Assembly: GCA_023231005.1 (NCBI GenBank)
Contig: JALNWG010000038.1
Span: 1-18,669 of the forward strand
Origin: Bacteroidales bacterium
GTDB taxonomy: Bacteria > Bacteroidota > Bacteroidia > Bacteroidales > FEN-979
Length of the DNA: 18,669 nucleotides
Reading direction: 5' to 3'
Shown: in pieces, positions 1-7,537 of the stretch
Numbering within the stretch: position 1 is the first letter of the stretch
Layout: each line of letters opens with the position of its first letter
Notes under the pieces: generated by a model
What the model saw: the letters and a program-made list of their open reading frames with translations, nothing else
The model's database searches: none
What the model was told of the DNA's origin: nothing
Made by a program: the position numbers and the translations under genes

Positions 1-1
1 G

Positions 2-490
2 GCCCGGACTTATTTTTATCCGGCCCTCACCCTGAGCGCTACGGGAGGATACAGTGTGACCGACTTATCCTACCTTTTCAATGCTCCCATGTTGGCGTTA
101 AACATAGCCGGAGGCCTCGTCCAGCCCATTTTAAATTACGGACAGAACAAGCAACGCTTAAGGGGTGCCCAGGCCGATGAGGAGGAATATCTTATTACTT
201 ACAGGCAGAAGCTACTTCAAGCCAGTAATGAAGTTGTGAATTCCCTGCACAGTTATCAGATGGCCACCGAGAAAATGACGATCCGTACAAAACAGATAGA
301 ATCTCTGGAAAAGTCGGTAGATTATACATTGGAACTGCTGAAATATACCTCCAACACCAACTATACCGATGTGTTGACTGCAGAGATGAACCTTCTTTCA
401 GCTCAGCTGAGCGGGGTCGGCGACAAACTGCAACAGCTGCAATCCGTCGTTGACCTGTATCAGAGCCTCGGCGGTGGATGGAAAAATTAG
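2..490 (+). CDS. TolC/OprM-family outer membrane efflux protein, C-terminal part
   Basis: The gene enters from the left edge, and 162 residues are visible in an open frame from base 2. The text reads like the C-terminal half of NodT/OprM-type outer membrane factors: an ART-x-YFP-like start, the P-x-L-N-x-AGGL-x-QPI turn, long coiled-coil helices (about residues 55-150 of the fragment), and the typical ending LYQSLGGGW. Such proteins form the trimeric outer membrane and periplasmic channel of RND-type tripartite export pumps. The GTG at 56 is internal and not the start, because homology-like sequence continues upstream of it. Membrane fusion and RND pump genes would be expected further left, outside the window. 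The frame ends at a TAG (488-490). A coding-looking stretch in the same frame continues to 625 (see findings). Confidence 0.93.
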   Translation, partial: ARTYFYPALTLSATGGYSVTDLSYLFNAPMLALNIAGGLVQPILNYGQNKQRLRGAQADEEEYLITYRQKLLQASNEVVNSLHSYQMATEKMTIRTKQIESLEKSVDYTLELLKYTSNTNYTDVLTAEMNLLSAQLSGVGDKLQQLQSVVDLYQSLGGGWKN

Positions 491-645
491 AACCAGCTTA
501 GGATACAATCCTCGTTAACAGAAAAAAAATGGATCGTTGTGATTACCGTACAATTGCCGAGAGGTTACGGTATCGGTGGCGATGGAATGTGGGCAAAGAT
601 TGCCGTTGATATCGGTTTTCAATAGCCATCTGTAAGCATGACCAC

Positions 646-1629
646 CTAAATCTGTTCAATGACCACCTCCCAACCACCTGAAAACGGATAATATTTCCCC
701 ACTAAATAAGAAGGCAATTTGACGAAATGTGATAAAATATTCAGTAATGGTCTTTCCCTGAATTCAGCGTGTACGAGTGAAGTGTGACATTCCTTCATTC
801 GGTAATCCGCAGTCAAATTCATTGTTTTTAATAAATCGCTCCAAAAATAGCTGCCCATATCAAATAAATGAGCAGGGTATGGCATCCCAAATGTTTTTCC
901 CAACCGCTTAAACCCTTTGTAAAAAGGAAATGAATAGGGTGTTCGGGCATAAAATATTCCCTGTTTTTTCATCTTTTGCAATAACAATGAAATGGTCTGC
1001 CTTGGATTTTTTAAATGCTCCAGAATTGCACTTGCTATAACAATGTCAAATTCGTCGGATAAAGGAATTTGATCGAGGGTTTTATACGAACATTGAGAAA
1101 TCGAATTCTCATTCCGGTCGGGTACGGTATTATAATCAACAACCGAAATGTCTATTTTCATAGCAATTCCGGAGGAGAGCAAGGATTGACCAAGACATTG
1201 TGAAACCGCCCCATCACCTCCTCCAAAATCGAGAATCCGGAATGTCTCCCTGGGACTTAAATTTCCAAGATATTTTAGTATATGATTTGCAAAGCGCCGG
1301 GGATCAATCTTTTTTCGCGTGTTTTCTCCCTTATCATCATTAGCATAGAATTCCTTCAGGGATTTTTCGGTCGGCTGAGGGTTGAAAAAACCGATGAAGC
1401 AATTATTACAAGTATAAATTTTAATATCCGGCAATGGACGATCAGAATGTGTTGTTCCGATAATAGTTAAGAAGTCTGTATAGATATTAATATCCGGTGA
1501 TGAATGAATGTTTCCAATATACTTAATGGAGCTTGAACCGCAAAAAGGACATCCTTCAAACGCCTTTTCAAAATAATTTTCTTCAGGGATGACCACTCCG
1601 TGTTTTTCTTTATTTAAAGCAATTTCCAT
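646..1629 (-). CDS. Class I SAM-dependent methyltransferase with N-terminal Cys-rich domain
   Basis: A 327-residue protein if the ATG at 1629 is used. The frame can be extended to a TTG at 1659 (337 aa), but nothing favours that codon. Two Cys pairs, CPFC (C27, C30) and CNNC (C74, C77), flank a short region and look like a zinc-binding knuckle. This is followed by NPQPTEKSLKEFY, common in methyltransferases of the Methyltransf_23 type that act on sugar or surface-polymer intermediates. Motif I is LDFGGGDG (133-140). A later acidic DIVIASAILEHLKNP stretch matches the post-motif region of class I enzymes. The substrate cannot be read from the sequence. No gene beside it is on the same strand in an obvious operon. 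It converges on the efflux gene and lies downstream of the TonB receptor with a 260-bp gap that holds its own likely promoter. Confidence 0.85.
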   Translation of the reverse strand: MEIALNKEKHGVVIPEENYFEKAFEGCPFCGSSSIKYIGNIHSSPDINIYTDFLTIIGTTHSDRPLPDIKIYTCNNCFIGFFNPQPTEKSLKEFYANDDKGENTRKKIDPRRFANHILKYLGNLSPRETFRILDFGGGDGAVSQCLGQSLLSSGIAMKIDISVVDYNTVPDRNENSISQCSYKTLDQIPLSDEFDIVIASAILEHLKNPRQTISLLLQKMKKQGIFYARTPYSFPFYKGFKRLGKTFGMPYPAHLFDMGSYFWSDLLKTMNLTADYRMKECHTSLVHAEFRERPLLNILSHFVKLPSYLVGKYYPFSGGWEVVIEQI

Positions 1630-1719
1630 CCGATAATTCTTTAATTCGATATAGTCCAAAAAACCGGACAGTAACTTAGGTCACCGCTAAAAATGGGATC
1701 AGCCCGGTTAATAATATAA

Positions 1720-1727
1720 CAAAGGTA
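1720..1727 (-). promoter_or_regulatory. Bacteroidota -7 box for the methyltransferase
   Basis: On the minus strand the bases read TACCTTTG, a perfect match to the Bacteroidota -7 element TAnnTTTG. Transcription would start near 1714, giving a leader of about 85 nt to the ATG at 1629. No TTG is present at the expected -33 position, only a T-run. Confidence 0.5.
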
Positions 1728-1807
1728 TAGCATTATTTTTTCTAAAAAAAATTACCCATGTTTTATTATTTACATATATATCAGTCACATACAAAAGATT
1801 CCGCTGT

Positions 1808-1825
1808 GGCAGGCAGGCAGGCAGG
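1808..1825. repeat. Tetranucleotide repeat (GGCA)4GG
   Basis: Four perfect GGCA units followed by GG lie in the 260-bp gap between the methyltransferase and the 3' end of the TonB receptor. The rest of the gap (1630-1889) holds only the promoter noted at 1720 and AT-rich sequence. I see no gene in it. Confidence 0.8.
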
Positions 1826-1889
1826 TATTTCTTGTATTCAGCCTTTTGCAGTTGAAAACAGTGACGAAAGGGTTTTAATTACGGTTATT

Positions 1890-4304
1890 CTAGAAACGTG
1901 CTCTCAAAGCCATGACAAAATTTCTGCCTGGAGAAACAATTCCCGAACTGTAAGGCCGGTATCTCTGATCGGTCAGGTTTTCAATACCAGCGCTTACCGA
2001 AAGGTAATTCGTCAATTGATACAACGCTTTGATGTTTAAGGTGTACCACGAGGGAGAATAGGGGTTGCCATCATTGTCGATTGCATACATATAGGCTTTC
2101 CCTCGTTCTTCTTCTGGAAGATTCTCATAGCTGACTTTTCCGTTATATACAGCATAAAAATCGAGTTCCAGCTTGTTCGAATTAAAGGTGAGATGCGAAA
2201 CGCCAAACCAGGGAGCTGCATGACGCAGTGGACTGTTGGTGCCGTCATCCAATTCTTCATCTCCTTTTTGATAATTGAACTGGGAAGTGAAGCCAAAACC
2301 GGCCGGAAGTTTCACTTCCAACCCGGCCTGAATTCCATAAACCGTAGCAAAAGCCGCATTCTGTATGGCCTGAACTTTGCTCATCTCGCCATCGTACATA
2401 ATGCTGTCCAATCCGTTAAGTGTGAAATCTCTCCGTACCATGGCATTCTGAAGATAGGTATAATAACCGGTAAGGTCAATTTTACACACTTCTCCAAAAA
2501 CTTTTGCTACCCCTATTTCAGCGTTGTAAGCATATTCTGCCTTCAGGTCGGGGTTTGGCACAACCACACTCCCCGGTTCGGAATCAAAAACCTTGCCAAG
2601 ATCATCCACATTTGGCGACCGGAATCCGGTCGATAAATTAGTAGTTAACGACCATGATTCAGCCGGATTGTATACAAAACCAAGGTTTCCGGTCAGTGCA
2701 CCATCATTGATCTTGACATCGGAAAATGGAAATGGATAAAACGCAAGGTTACTGCTAAAATCTGCATTCAGCGTGAAATAGTTGTATCGGGCACCTGCCT
2801 GCAACAAAAATTTCGGAGTAATCCTGAACTGATAGTTCAGATAAGCGGCATAAGATGCCCAGGTAGATTGCGGATAGCGCGAAGGTCCTGTAACAATGTT
2901 ACCGGTTGTGATGTCTTCATCGGTTCCAGTGGATGCTACATCATCCCATACCAGTTCGACCCCATAGTAAAAGTGATGCTTCATACCCAACGATTTGGTA
3001 AAATCAGCGTTGATGGAGTAGGCATTGACTTTTTCCACGCGATTTGCCAGGGTTGATTTTTGAAACCCCCGGTCGTGCCTGCTTTCCCCAAATAGTTGCC
3101 AGGCCAGGCGAAGTGTAAACTGGTCATAAATAACGTTAGAGCAACTGTTGGTAACGGTAAGGTTGTTCATCATCCATTCCTGAGGGCCATAGTACCATTC
3201 AGCGCTTTTGGGTAACCCTTTTTTAGTCATGATCAGCCGGTCATATCGTGAATAATCGGTGGTAATGGAATAATGAAATCCATATTGAAATTCCCATTTT
3301 TCATTGGGCTTGAAACTGATTTTCTGCATCAGGTTCGTTTGCGAATAACCGGTGGTTTTCTGCGTCTTTGGATCGGCGTTGGTTACAACAACATCGGCGC
3401 TGTCGACACGTTCTACATACCAGTTACGCAGATATTCCTCAGGCCCATAACTCCCCATCTTCAGATCACCAAATTTATTATTGGAGAAACTGGTTAGAAA
3501 TGCCCACTTTTTCCAACCGACATTAACATCGAAGTGGCCGGTTACCTCATTGTTGGCCGAAGAATAACGAGCCAGCGCATTACCACTGATCAGGGGTTTT
3601 GAAGTAAGCGAATATTGCGGAGTTAATGTTTGGAAACTCATCACACCGGCAATAGCGTCACTGCCATAAATAAGCGAGGCAGGACCAAAGATCACTTCGG
3701 CGCTTTCAAAGGAAAACGGATCGAGAGAAATCACATTTTGAAGGTTCCCGCTCCTGAAAATGGCCGTGTTCATGCGTACTCCATCCACCGTATAAAGCAA
3801 CCGGTTGGTTGCAAAACCACGGATCATGGGGCTTCCCCCACCTTGCTGACTTTTCTGGATAAAAACTTCTCCAGTCGAACTTAACAAGTCGGCCGTTGTT
3901 TGTGGATTACTCAGGTTCACATCATTCGACGATATTACCAGAATTTTTGCCGGAATTTCCCGTTGATTCTGGTTCCATCGGGTGGCTGAAATAATTACCT
4001 GGTCAAGGTTGATCGTAGTTTGATTCATTGTGATCAGGAAATTTGCCTTTTCAAGATTGGCAAAACTAGTCGTGATGGTCTGGTAACCAATCATCCTGAT
4101 TTCTATCTTCTCAGCTCCTTTAAGTGTTGATATATCAGCCTGACCCTCCGAATTGGTAAGTACAAATGCATGCGGACTTTCGCTGGTTAAGGTAACCAGG
4201 TCAACAGGGAGATCATTATTTCCGTCTTTCACGGTGACAATCTGGGAATAGCCGATAAAATTCAGGCTTAACAACAAGCACAGCGTAATAAATCGAGTCA
4301 TCAT
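1890..4304 (-). CDS. TonB-dependent outer membrane receptor, haem/haemoglobin-receptor-like
   Basis: An 804-residue outer membrane transporter. It has a signal peptide (about 1-20, ending IGYSQ); a carboxypeptidase-regulatory-like beta-sandwich (about 22-92); a TonB-box-like VIISATR (about 103-109); a plug domain (about 112-225) with the conserved PMIRGF, DGVRMN and IFGPASLIYGSDAIAG stretches; then a 22-strand barrel ending in an aromatic residue (ALRARF). The plug sequence and the FRSP (561-564) and NPDL (584-587) blocks resemble haem/haemoglobin receptors such as HmuR. However, the His that lies between these two blocks in characterised haem receptors is absent, so the ligand is uncertain. 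It is divergent from a lipoprotein gene and shares with it a palindromic control region. A Fur-like core there (GATAATACTATC) would fit iron or haem control, but this is inference. Confidence 0.9.
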   Translation of the reverse strand: MMTRFITLCLLLSLNFIGYSQIVTVKDGNNDLPVDLVTLTSESPHAFVLTNSEGQADISTLKGAEKIEIRMIGYQTITTSFANLEKANFLITMNQTTINLDQVIISATRWNQNQREIPAKILVISSNDVNLSNPQTTADLLSSTGEVFIQKSQQGGGSPMIRGFATNRLLYTVDGVRMNTAIFRSGNLQNVISLDPFSFESAEVIFGPASLIYGSDAIAGVMSFQTLTPQYSLTSKPLISGNALARYSSANNEVTGHFDVNVGWKKWAFLTSFSNNKFGDLKMGSYGPEEYLRNWYVERVDSADVVVTNADPKTQKTTGYSQTNLMQKISFKPNEKWEFQYGFHYSITTDYSRYDRLIMTKKGLPKSAEWYYGPQEWMMNNLTVTNSCSNVIYDQFTLRLAWQLFGESRHDRGFQKSTLANRVEKVNAYSINADFTKSLGMKHHFYYGVELVWDDVASTGTDEDITTGNIVTGPSRYPQSTWASYAAYLNYQFRITPKFLLQAGARYNYFTLNADFSSNLAFYPFPFSDVKINDGALTGNLGFVYNPAESWSLTTNLSTGFRSPNVDDLGKVFDSEPGSVVVPNPDLKAEYAYNAEIGVAKVFGEVCKIDLTGYYTYLQNAMVRRDFTLNGLDSIMYDGEMSKVQAIQNAAFATVYGIQAGLEVKLPAGFGFTSQFNYQKGDEELDDGTNSPLRHAAPWFGVSHLTFNSNKLELDFYAVYNGKVSYENLPEEERGKAYMYAIDNDGNPYSPSWYTLNIKALYQLTNYLSVSAGIENLTDQRYRPYSSGIVSPGRNFVMALRARF

Positions 4305-4327
4305 CTTAGTATTATTAAGTTAAACAA

Positions 4328-4351
4328 TTCAAAGATAATACTATCTTTGAA
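4328..4351. promoter_or_regulatory. Perfect 24-bp palindrome with back-to-back -7 boxes
   Basis: Arms TTCAAAGATA and TATCTTTGAA are exact reverse complements separated by ATAC. Each arm contains TATCTTTG, a perfect TAnnTTTG -7 box. The minus-strand copy (4330-4337) points at the TonB receptor and the plus-strand copy (4342-4349) at the lipoprotein gene. Predicted leaders are about 20 nt and 80 nt. The palindrome is therefore likely both a divergent promoter and a repressor site. No clear TTG lies at either -33 position, which may mean that an activator is needed. Confidence 0.65.
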
Positions 4352-4434
4352 TTTCCACTGTAGTAAATGATAAGCTGAGGAAATTAAATTAGTCGTATGT
4401 TTGCATAGATAAACCCCTTAAAACACCATCGCGT

Positions 4435-4935
4435 ATGAAACCAATCTACTGGATTTGCATCTGCTCTTCCCTGATAATCAGCATTTCGGGGTGTAAAAAG
4501 ACACACAATGATGACCCGGTTTATTATACCACAAGTTTTACCGTAAAAAATTCGGCCAATCTGTATAAAACAACCGGTTGTTTCAATCGCTTTTGCATTA
4601 TGTCGGGCGTTTGCAATACTTTTTACCTTAATCCCTCCGAAATATCTACCAATTACCTCAATCTCGGATTCCCAAAAGCAGTGAAAACCGGGGATACATT
4701 TACTCAGGAAACCTGGGGTACTCACCTTTTATATACCGATAACCTGGGGCATCAATATTTCTCCAGCGCCTACGATACGCTCAACATCCACATTGATGTA
4801 TGGGAAGGGCATGCAGGATGGGCAAAAGGAACTTTCTCGGGAAAATTGAAGTATACGGATCCGGTTTACGGATTGGATTCAGTATATATTACCAATGGAA
4901 CTTTTACCAGTAAGATCTGGTACACACTACAATAA
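4435..4935 (+). CDS. Small lipoprotein of unknown function
   Basis: A 166-residue protein with a clear lipoprotein signal: a positive N-terminus, a hydrophobic core and the lipobox SISGC with Cys20 as the lipidated residue. Three further Cys (49, 54, 60) are close together and could form disulphides or bind a ligand. The rest is predicted beta-rich, with a C-terminal half like the compact beta-sandwich lipoproteins common in Bacteroidota (GTFSGKLKY ... ITNGTFTSKIWY). I do not recognise a named family. It is divergent from the TonB receptor, sharing its control palindrome, so it may be co-regulated as an accessory surface protein, but this is inference. A protease gene follows 45 bp downstream on the same strand. 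Confidence 0.82.
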   Translation: MKPIYWICICSSLIISISGCKKTHNDDPVYYTTSFTVKNSANLYKTTGCFNRFCIMSGVCNTFYLNPSEISTNYLNLGFPKAVKTGDTFTQETWGTHLLYTDNLGHQYFSSAYDTLNIHIDVWEGHAGWAKGTFSGKLKYTDPVYGLDSVYITNGTFTSKIWYTLQ

Positions 4936-4980
4936 ACCAGCTACGAATTTCTTAACTTCAATGTCTTTAATATTACCGAT

Positions 4981-6648
4981 ATGAAACATTCGATTTTCCT
5001 CTCAGCATTATTATTTTTAAGTTGCGTTTGTTTTGCGCAAATAGCCCCGAATAAGTATTTTGTGGCTTTTACCGATAAAAACGGAACTCCATATACCCTT
5101 GATAATCCGGAAGCTTTTTTAACGCAGCGTGCCATCGATCGAAGGAATAATCAAGGAATTCCCATTGTTGAGAATGACCTCCCTGTAAATCCCAACTACA
5201 TTGCCCAGGTCAAAAATATGGGAGTCACCATTCTAAATCCAACCAAATGGTTGAATGGGATCACCCTCATCGCATCCGACACCTCTGTGATGGCTTCAAT
5301 CCGGGCGCTCCCTTTTGTTTCAAAGGTTTATAAATGCATCGCCAACGAACCGAAAACCCCGGTTAATTCCGATAAATTTAAAATTGAAGAATCTTATGCT
5401 TCATCTCCTGCAAGGGTTCCGGAAAAAACTTCGGATGCCATTCCGGGTTTCAACTATGGGGATTCGTACCGGCAAATCAGCATGGTTCTGGGTACTTTTC
5501 TCCACGATTTGGGATACCGCGGACAAGGCAAGGTGATTGCCATACTGGATGCTGGTTTTCTGAATGCCGATTTTCTTCCTGTTTTTGATAGTCTCAGGGT
5601 TAATGGTCAGATCCTTGGTACCCGTGATTTTGTGTTGCCCGGGAATAACGTATATAACGAATACCAACATGGAATGGAAGTTTTATCCATCATGGGTGGA
5701 AATTATCCGGGATTGCTCATTGGAACCGCGCCCAAAGCTGATTATTGGTTGCTGAGATCAGAAGATGCCGCCACCGAAAACATCATTGAAGAATACAATT
5801 GGGTTTCGGCTGCCGAATTTGCCGACAGTGTTGGAGCCGACGTAATTAATTCATCCTTAGGCTATACCACATTTGATGATCCGAAATATGATCATACCTG
5901 TGCCGATATGGACGGACATTCTGCTCCTGCAACCCGTGGTGCCAATTTCGCCGCCAGCAAAGGAATCGCCGTGATCTGCAGTGCGGGAAATGAAGGTGGA
6001 ACATCCTGGACATGTATGAGCGCTCCGGCAGATGGAGATTTGGTACTGGCCATTGCAGCCGTCGATTCCCTTGGCCACCGTGCAAATTTCAGCTCCGTAG
6101 GGGTAAATACAGCAGGACGCGTAAAACCAAATATTGCTGCCATGGGAGAATCTACTGTTGTTGCTTACCCCGACGGAAACATCGGACGTGGAAGCGGAAC
6201 CTCCTTTTCCTCTCCAGTAATCGCCGGAGTAGTCGCTTGTTTATGGCAATCACGATCAAATGCAACGGTACTCATGTTGTACGATGCCATCCAGGAATCG
6301 GCAAGTCAATATAACACACCCGATTCTCTGTTGGGATATGGCATTCCTGACTTCTCCAATGCCTTTACCATCCTTTCAACCGGCGAAATCCAACAGGTCA
6401 CTTCGGCTGTCTTTCCAAATCCTTTTACCAACCGTATAAACGTCCGGCTGAATGTTAAATCGAATCCGGAAATCAATCTGAAACTCTATGACAGGATAGG
6501 CAGGATTGTGGCTTCTAAAACCTTCCTCGGATCGCCTGGCGCAAACACCACTTACCTGGATAATCTTTCAGGGTTGACTTCCGGACTCTATCTTCTGAAA
6601 GTATCAGGAAATAACTTTACCGAAGTCATCAAAGTGGTGAAACAATAA
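4981..6648 (+). CDS. Secreted subtilisin-like serine protease (S8) with T9SS sorting domain
   Basis: A 555-residue extracellular protease. It has a signal peptide (1-19, ending CFAQ); an I9-like inhibitory propeptide (about 24-120, YFVAFTDKNGTPY ... TQRAIDRRNNQ); then an S8 catalytic domain (about 165-462). The catalytic Asp is D190 in AILDAGF, the His is H230 in YQHGMEV, the oxyanion Asn is N337 in SAGNEGG, and the nucleophile is S408 in GTSFSSPVIAG. All are present, so the enzyme should be active. Residues about 475-555 (VFPNPFTNRINV ... GLYLLKVSGNNFTEVIKVVKQ) form a type A C-terminal sorting domain. This predicts export across the outer membrane by the type IX system and surface attachment or release. 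It follows the lipoprotein gene by 45 bp and may be co-transcribed with it. Confidence 0.94.
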   Translation: MKHSIFLSALLFLSCVCFAQIAPNKYFVAFTDKNGTPYTLDNPEAFLTQRAIDRRNNQGIPIVENDLPVNPNYIAQVKNMGVTILNPTKWLNGITLIASDTSVMASIRALPFVSKVYKCIANEPKTPVNSDKFKIEESYASSPARVPEKTSDAIPGFNYGDSYRQISMVLGTFLHDLGYRGQGKVIAILDAGFLNADFLPVFDSLRVNGQILGTRDFVLPGNNVYNEYQHGMEVLSIMGGNYPGLLIGTAPKADYWLLRSEDAATENIIEEYNWVSAAEFADSVGADVINSSLGYTTFDDPKYDHTCADMDGHSAPATRGANFAASKGIAVICSAGNEGGTSWTCMSAPADGDLVLAIAAVDSLGHRANFSSVGVNTAGRVKPNIAAMGESTVVAYPDGNIGRGSGTSFSSPVIAGVVACLWQSRSNATVLMLYDAIQESASQYNTPDSLLGYGIPDFSNAFTILSTGEIQQVTSAVFPNPFTNRINVRLNVKSNPEINLKLYDRIGRIVASKTFLGSPGANTTYLDNLSGLTSGLYLLKVSGNNFTEVIKVVKQ

Positions 6649-6673
6649 GGATTACTTTTCCGGGTAAATTTAT

Positions 6674-7537
6674 TTATCCAAGATAAGATTTAAGTAATTT
6701 GCTGCGGGAAGAGTGTTTTAACCTGCGTAAAGCCTTTTCTTTTATCTGACGTACCCGTTCACGGGTAAGATCAAACATTGAGGCAATCTCTTCAAGGGTA
6801 TAGCTATGCGGAACGCCAATACCATAAAAGTAATTGATTATTTCCCGTTCTTTATCTGCCAGGGTAGCGAGCGAACGCTCAATTTCTTTTGATAACGATT
6901 CACGGATCAGCAAATCATCCGTTTCAGGGTCGTTTTCATTGACAAAAACATCAATCATTTTTATTTCTTCATCCTGATCGATGGGAGCATCCATAGAAAT
7001 GGTACGTCCGGATATCCTCAGTGTTTCCGTTACTTTATGTTCCGAAATTTCCAATTCCGTGGCCAGTTCCTTTACCGAAGGAGGTCTTTCTAACTGTTGT
7101 TCCAGCTTAACCGTGGCTTTCGACATTTTGCTCAAAGATCCGACCTGGTTCAAGGGCAGCCTGACAATACGCGCCTGTTCCGCCAAAGCCTGAAGAATCG
7201 ATTGCCGGATCCACCAGACAGCATAAGAGATAAATTTAAATCCACGGGTTTCATCAAAACGGCGTGCTGCCTTGATCAGTCCTACATTTCCTTCATTAAT
7301 CAAATCCTGAAGACCAAGGCCCTGGTTTTGATATTGCTTTGCAACAGAGACTACAAACCGGAGATTTGCTTTGCATAATTTATCAAGTGCAGCCTGGTCG
7401 CCCATTTTGATTCTCTGTGCCAACTGAACCTCTTCATCGGCGGTAACCATCTCTTCCTTCCCGATATCGGTCAGGTATTTGTCGAGCGAAGCGGTTTCCC
7501 GGTTCGTGATCGATTTTGATATCTTTAATTGTCTCAT
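6674..7537 (-). CDS. rpoD: Primary sigma-70 factor RpoD
   Basis: A 287-residue sigma factor of the size typical for the Bacteroidota housekeeping sigma, which lacks the long region 1.1 and non-conserved region of E. coli RpoD. It shows region 1.2 (about 15-50, SLDKYLTDIGKEEMVTADEE), region 2 (about 50-120) with the core-binding and -10-recognition stretch DLINEGNVGLIKAARRFDE and FKFISYAVWWIRQSI, region 3 (about 130-205), and region 4 (about 215-287) with the HTH FDLTRERVRQIKEKALRRLKH. It directs RNA polymerase to the TAnnTTTG-type promoters found elsewhere in this window. Its ATG overlaps the stop of the HtrA gene (ATGA), so translation is probably coupled. It is convergent with the protease gene, with 25 bp between the stops. 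Confidence 0.96.
   Translation of the reverse strand: MRQLKISKSITNRETASLDKYLTDIGKEEMVTADEEVQLAQRIKMGDQAALDKLCKANLRFVVSVAKQYQNQGLGLQDLINEGNVGLIKAARRFDETRGFKFISYAVWWIRQSILQALAEQARIVRLPLNQVGSLSKMSKATVKLEQQLERPPSVKELATELEISEHKVTETLRISGRTISMDAPIDQDEEIKMIDVFVNENDPETDDLLIRESLSKEIERSLATLADKEREIINYFYGIGVPHSYTLEEIASMFDLTRERVRQIKEKALRRLKHSSRSKLLKSYLG

Noticed and set aside
1758..2039. 93-codon plus-strand open frame
   Set aside because: It mostly overlaps the TonB receptor 3' end in antisense and its start region contains the GGCA tract; no protein-like pattern.
5846..6314. Several overlapping open frames inside the protease gene on both strands
   Set aside because: Shadows of a well-supported S8 catalytic domain; low-complexity translations.
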